From assembly GCA_023406715.1 (NCBI GenBank), contig JAEXVC010000271.1, forward strand, positions 1-17,988: DNA of 17,988 nucleotides. Direction: 5' to 3'. The translations under genes were made by a program, and so were the position numbers. Below are positions 15,926-17,988 of the stretch, piece after piece. The notes below the pieces were generated by a model that saw nothing but the letters and a program-made list of their open reading frames with translations, was not told the origin of the DNA and ran no database searches. Origin of the DNA: Bacteroidota bacterium. Lineage in GTDB: Bacteria; Bacteroidota; Bacteroidia; Bacteroidales; Tenuifilaceae. The stretch's first letter is position 1. Each line of letters begins with the position of its first letter.

Positions 15926-15956
15926 AGCCGCCCACAAAAAGGGCGGCTTTGTTTTT
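15926..15956 (+). terminator. Strong intrinsic terminator, possibly used in both directions
   Basis: AGCCGCCC (15926-15933) pairs with GGGCGGCT (15941-15948) around a 7-nt A-rich loop, followed by TTGTTTTT. It ends the lipoprotein gene. The same hairpin lies 16 bp after the convergent minus-strand FadL-family gene, where the following sequence (ATTTTG) is a weaker T tract, so it may serve both genes. Confidence 0.92.
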
Positions 15957-15963
15957 ATCAACT

Positions 15964-17253
15964 CTATAGTCTTATATCCAATCCAAGGGCAATTACATAG
16001 GCTTTGTTTGTAATATCAACACTTGGTTTTGAGGGCCAGTTCTCTGCTTTAATCGATTTATCTGTCCAGAATGTACGTCCAATGCCTAGGTCAATCTGAA
16101 CATTATCTGTTACGCTATAACCCGCGCCAATTCCGATGTTGATATTATCGTATTTGACTGCTTCGTAAGCACCCAGCTGGGTATAGTATTGTTCCTGATT
16201 GGAATACCCAAAGTGAATGTATTTTGCGCCAGCACTTAATTGAAGTTTAGGTAACAATTGATAGTATGTACCTAGAGCGATATGATAGCAATCGCCAGCA
16301 ATCTCCGAGATTTCTTTGCCGCTTGTATTTTTACCCCAATCTGCACCCTTTTGGAAGTAGTAATTAAAATCTACTGCAGTGGTTAGTTTCTCATTTAACT
16401 TGTAGGATATACCTGTGTAAAGTACTGCAGGTAAATCTCTGTCAGATTTTGCACCATCGGGTGCTAAATCTTTATATGTACCCTTATTATCTTTAGCCTC
16501 AAATTCTAGTTTAACCTTTGTTTCGTAATGGATTGCTAGGTTTAGTTTTTCCGAAACAGCATAGTTTAAACCAATAATTCCACCAAAACCTCTCGCTTCA
16601 TTTTTATAATCAACAGTCATGCTGTAATCTGGCGAAGTGCCGTGGAACACCATTCCTGCCTCTGTATGGTTATTTGCAATAATATATCTTCCTCCAACCG
16701 AGAAGGACAACTTATCTGTTACTAAATACGAGAAATTTAATGGAATTGCCAAGTAGTATGATGATGCTTTCAAACTTTGATTATTAAAGCTGGAGTATCC
16801 CATTGGTGCTAATGTGGATAAGAATTGATAACCCATTAGTGTTGTATTTATTGAACCCTCTGGGTAATCTGCCGAAGCACCACCACCTGTAACATAAATA
16901 CCTGAAGAAACAGCCCATTTATCCTTTTTATACGCAGCATAAAATGATGGTAAAAATAAATCGGCGCCATCCTGCTCAAAAGATTGTTTACCTGCACCTA
17001 GGCCTAAGTCAAACGAATGTTGTGGCTTCCGAAAAAGTGTTTGATTATTCAAACTAAAATACATGCCATCGTTGAGTTTTACTAATCCCGCAGGATTGTA
17101 ATTAACGATATCCGCACCATCAAGTGCTGCATTACGCGCATTAGCACGAATCCATTTTGCACTCATATTGGCCAAATTATCCATTTGGGCTGATACGCAC
17201 ATAGGCATCAGTAAGCCAAGTACAAATCCTGATAATTTTATTATTCTTTTCAT
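15964..17253 (-). CDS. OmpP1/FadL/TodX-family outer-membrane transport protein
   Basis: The 429-residue protein starts at ATG 17253 (the frame extends two codons further to a TTG). The signal peptide is about 22 residues and ends VSA before Gln. Right after it, the segment RNAALDGADIVNYNPAGLVKL is typical of the FadL/OmpP1 family, where an NPAG motif follows the N-terminal hatch. The rest alternates short aromatic-rich beta strands, as in a 14-strand barrel, with an aromatic or hydrophobic end (ALGLDIRL). Length is within the family's usual range. In characterised members the barrel lets hydrophobic compounds such as long-chain fatty acids or aromatics cross the outer membrane; the substrate here cannot be told, and no fatty-acid gene is adjacent. 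It is transcribed alone, with a 255-bp AT-rich upstream region. Confidence 0.9.
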   Translation of the reverse strand: MKRIIKLSGFVLGLLMPMCVSAQMDNLANMSAKWIRANARNAALDGADIVNYNPAGLVKLNDGMYFSLNNQTLFRKPQHSFDLGLGAGKQSFEQDGADLFLPSFYAAYKKDKWAVSSGIYVTGGGASADYPEGSINTTLMGYQFLSTLAPMGYSSFNNQSLKASSYYLAIPLNFSYLVTDKLSFSVGGRYIIANNHTEAGMVFHGTSPDYSMTVDYKNEARGFGGIIGLNYAVSEKLNLAIHYETKVKLEFEAKDNKGTYKDLAPDGAKSDRDLPAVLYTGISYKLNEKLTTAVDFNYYFQKGADWGKNTSGKEISEIAGDCYHIALGTYYQLLPKLQLSAGAKYIHFGYSNQEQYYTQLGAYEAVKYDNINIGIGAGYSVTDNVQIDLGIGRTFWTDKSIKAENWPSKPSVDITNKAYVIALGLDIRL

Positions 17254-17310
17254 TTTCAAAATAGATTTAATAATTACTTATTGTTTAATAATATGATACT
17301 TATACGACAT

Positions 17311-17345
17311 AAATTGACGCATAAAATCAATTTTATTTGAATTGA
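17311..17345. repeat. Three alternating TTGA/TCAA half-sites upstream of the FadL-family gene
   Basis: AAATTGA (17311-17317), TCAATTT (17327-17333) and GAATTGA (17339-17345) alternate in orientation and form two overlapping inverted repeats, with a further AT palindrome inside. They lie about 60-90 bp before the FadL-family start. They could be an operator, but the region is very AT-rich, so chance is a real possibility. Confidence 0.25.
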
Positions 17346-17457
17346 AAAGTATAAAATTTAAATTAATTTTTATTATAAATTCATTAAAGTTATTTATTTA
17401 TTTGATATTCATATTTTTAATGAGTTATTAATTTTATTTTAATAAATATCAGTTCAT

Positions 17458-17486
17458 AAAAAAAGCCTTGACCATGTCAAGGCTTT
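17458..17486 (-). terminator. Intrinsic terminator of queA
   Basis: The arms 17462-17472 (AAAGCCTTGAC) and 17476-17486 (GTCAAGGCTTT) form a perfect 11-bp stem with a 3-nt CAT loop. Read on the minus strand, a run of seven T residues (17464-17458) follows. It lies about 22 bp after the queA stop codon and separates queA from the FadL-family gene. Confidence 0.88.
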
Positions 17487-17508
17487 AAAGTGCATATATG
17501 TTTGTTAT

Positions 17509-17988
17509 TTAGATGATTAACATGGCATCGCCATAGGTTCCAAAACGATACTTTTCCTTAACAGCCACTTTGTATGCCTCAAAAAGCAAATCATACCCAG
17601 CAAATGCAGAAACCATCATCAAGAGGGTTGAAAGCGGCAAATGGAAGTTTGTAATAAGCATATTAGGAACAGCAAATTCGTATGGAGGGAAAATAAACTT
17701 GTTTGTCCATCCACTGTATGGTTTAAGGTAACCATCGGTAGTAACAGAACTCTCTAAAGTGCGAAGAACAGTTGTTCCTACAGCGCAAATATTCTTTTTG
17801 TTTTGTTTTGCTGCATTAACTATGTCAACAGCATCCATAGGAATATTTATTTGCTCAGAGTCCATTTTGTGCTTGGTTAAATCTTCCACATCAACAGTAC
17901 GGAAGTTTCCTAAACCAACATGAAGTGTAATTTCGGCAAAGTTCAAACCCTTAATTTCAAGTCGCTTTAGAAGCTGTTTGCTAAAATG
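17509..17988 (-). CDS. queA: S-adenosylmethionine:tRNA ribosyltransferase-isomerase QueA, 5' end missing
   Basis: The frame is open through the right edge; 159 C-terminal residues are visible, about the last 45 percent of a usual QueA of roughly 350 residues. The TTG at 17946 is an internal codon, since family-conserved sequence continues upstream of it (HFSKQLLKRLEIKGL). Conserved QueA segments seen are TLHVGLGNFRTV, HKMDSEQ, AVGTTVLRTLES, TNFHLPLSTLLMMVSAFAG and YRFGTYGDAML. QueA transfers and isomerises the ribosyl group of S-adenosylmethionine onto preQ1 at the wobble position of GUN-decoding tRNAs, forming epoxyqueuosine, in the cytosol. The gene ends at a strong terminator. No other queuosine gene is visible, and the operon context lies beyond the window. 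Confidence 0.94.
   Translation of the reverse strand, partial: HFSKQLLKRLEIKGLNFAEITLHVGLGNFRTVDVEDLTKHKMDSEQINIPMDAVDIVNAAKQNKKNICAVGTTVLRTLESSVTTDGYLKPYSGWTNKFIFPPYEFAVPNMLITNFHLPLSTLLMMVSAFAGYDLLFEAYKVAVKEKYRFGTYGDAMLII

Overview
This window looks like AT-rich chromosomal DNA from a member of the Bacteroidota, most likely Bacteroidales or a close relative. Several things support this. There is a very large gingipain-like protease with a type IX secretion C-terminal sorting domain. A small lipoprotein has an acidic stretch right after its lipobox cysteine. Exact matches to the Bacteroidota -7 promoter element (TAnnTTTG) lie upstream of three genes, and purine-rich Shine-Dalgarno sites are largely absent. 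Assignment below phylum is inference.

Left part (1-5239): a signalling block. A multi-PAS histidine kinase, cut by the left edge, is followed 4 bp later by a receiver-only response regulator. Facing them tail to tail, with 6 bp between stop codons, is a membrane-anchored hybrid histidine kinase (sensor region, three PAS domains, kinase core, receiver). Neither strand shows a terminator at this junction.

Middle part (5300-10983): a 5.3 kb gene on the minus strand for a secreted C25 cysteine protease. It carries an Ig-like domain, two CUB domains, a series of carboxypeptidase-regulatory-like beta repeats and a sorting domain. A hairpin terminator follows it, and a 313-bp divergent intergenic region separates it from the next operon.

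Right part (10984-17988): a TolC-family outer-membrane protein and an HlyD/MacA-type adaptor form an operon that ends at a strong terminator without an inner-membrane pump gene. Next is a probable operon of tsaB (tRNA t6A modification) and a secreted DUF3108 protein whose start lies inside tsaB. A small probable surface lipoprotein ends at a strong hairpin that it shares with a convergent FadL/OmpP1-type outer-membrane protein gene. After an AT-rich gap come the terminator and the 3' part of queA (queuosine synthesis), cut by the right edge.

Most genes are recognisable housekeeping, envelope or signalling types. I see no mobile element, tRNA, rRNA or CRISPR array and no clear new multi-gene system. 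The most unusual items are the modular C25 protease with a cysteine next to its catalytic histidine, the efflux pair without a pump, and the DUF3108 gene with no conventional start near its signal peptide.
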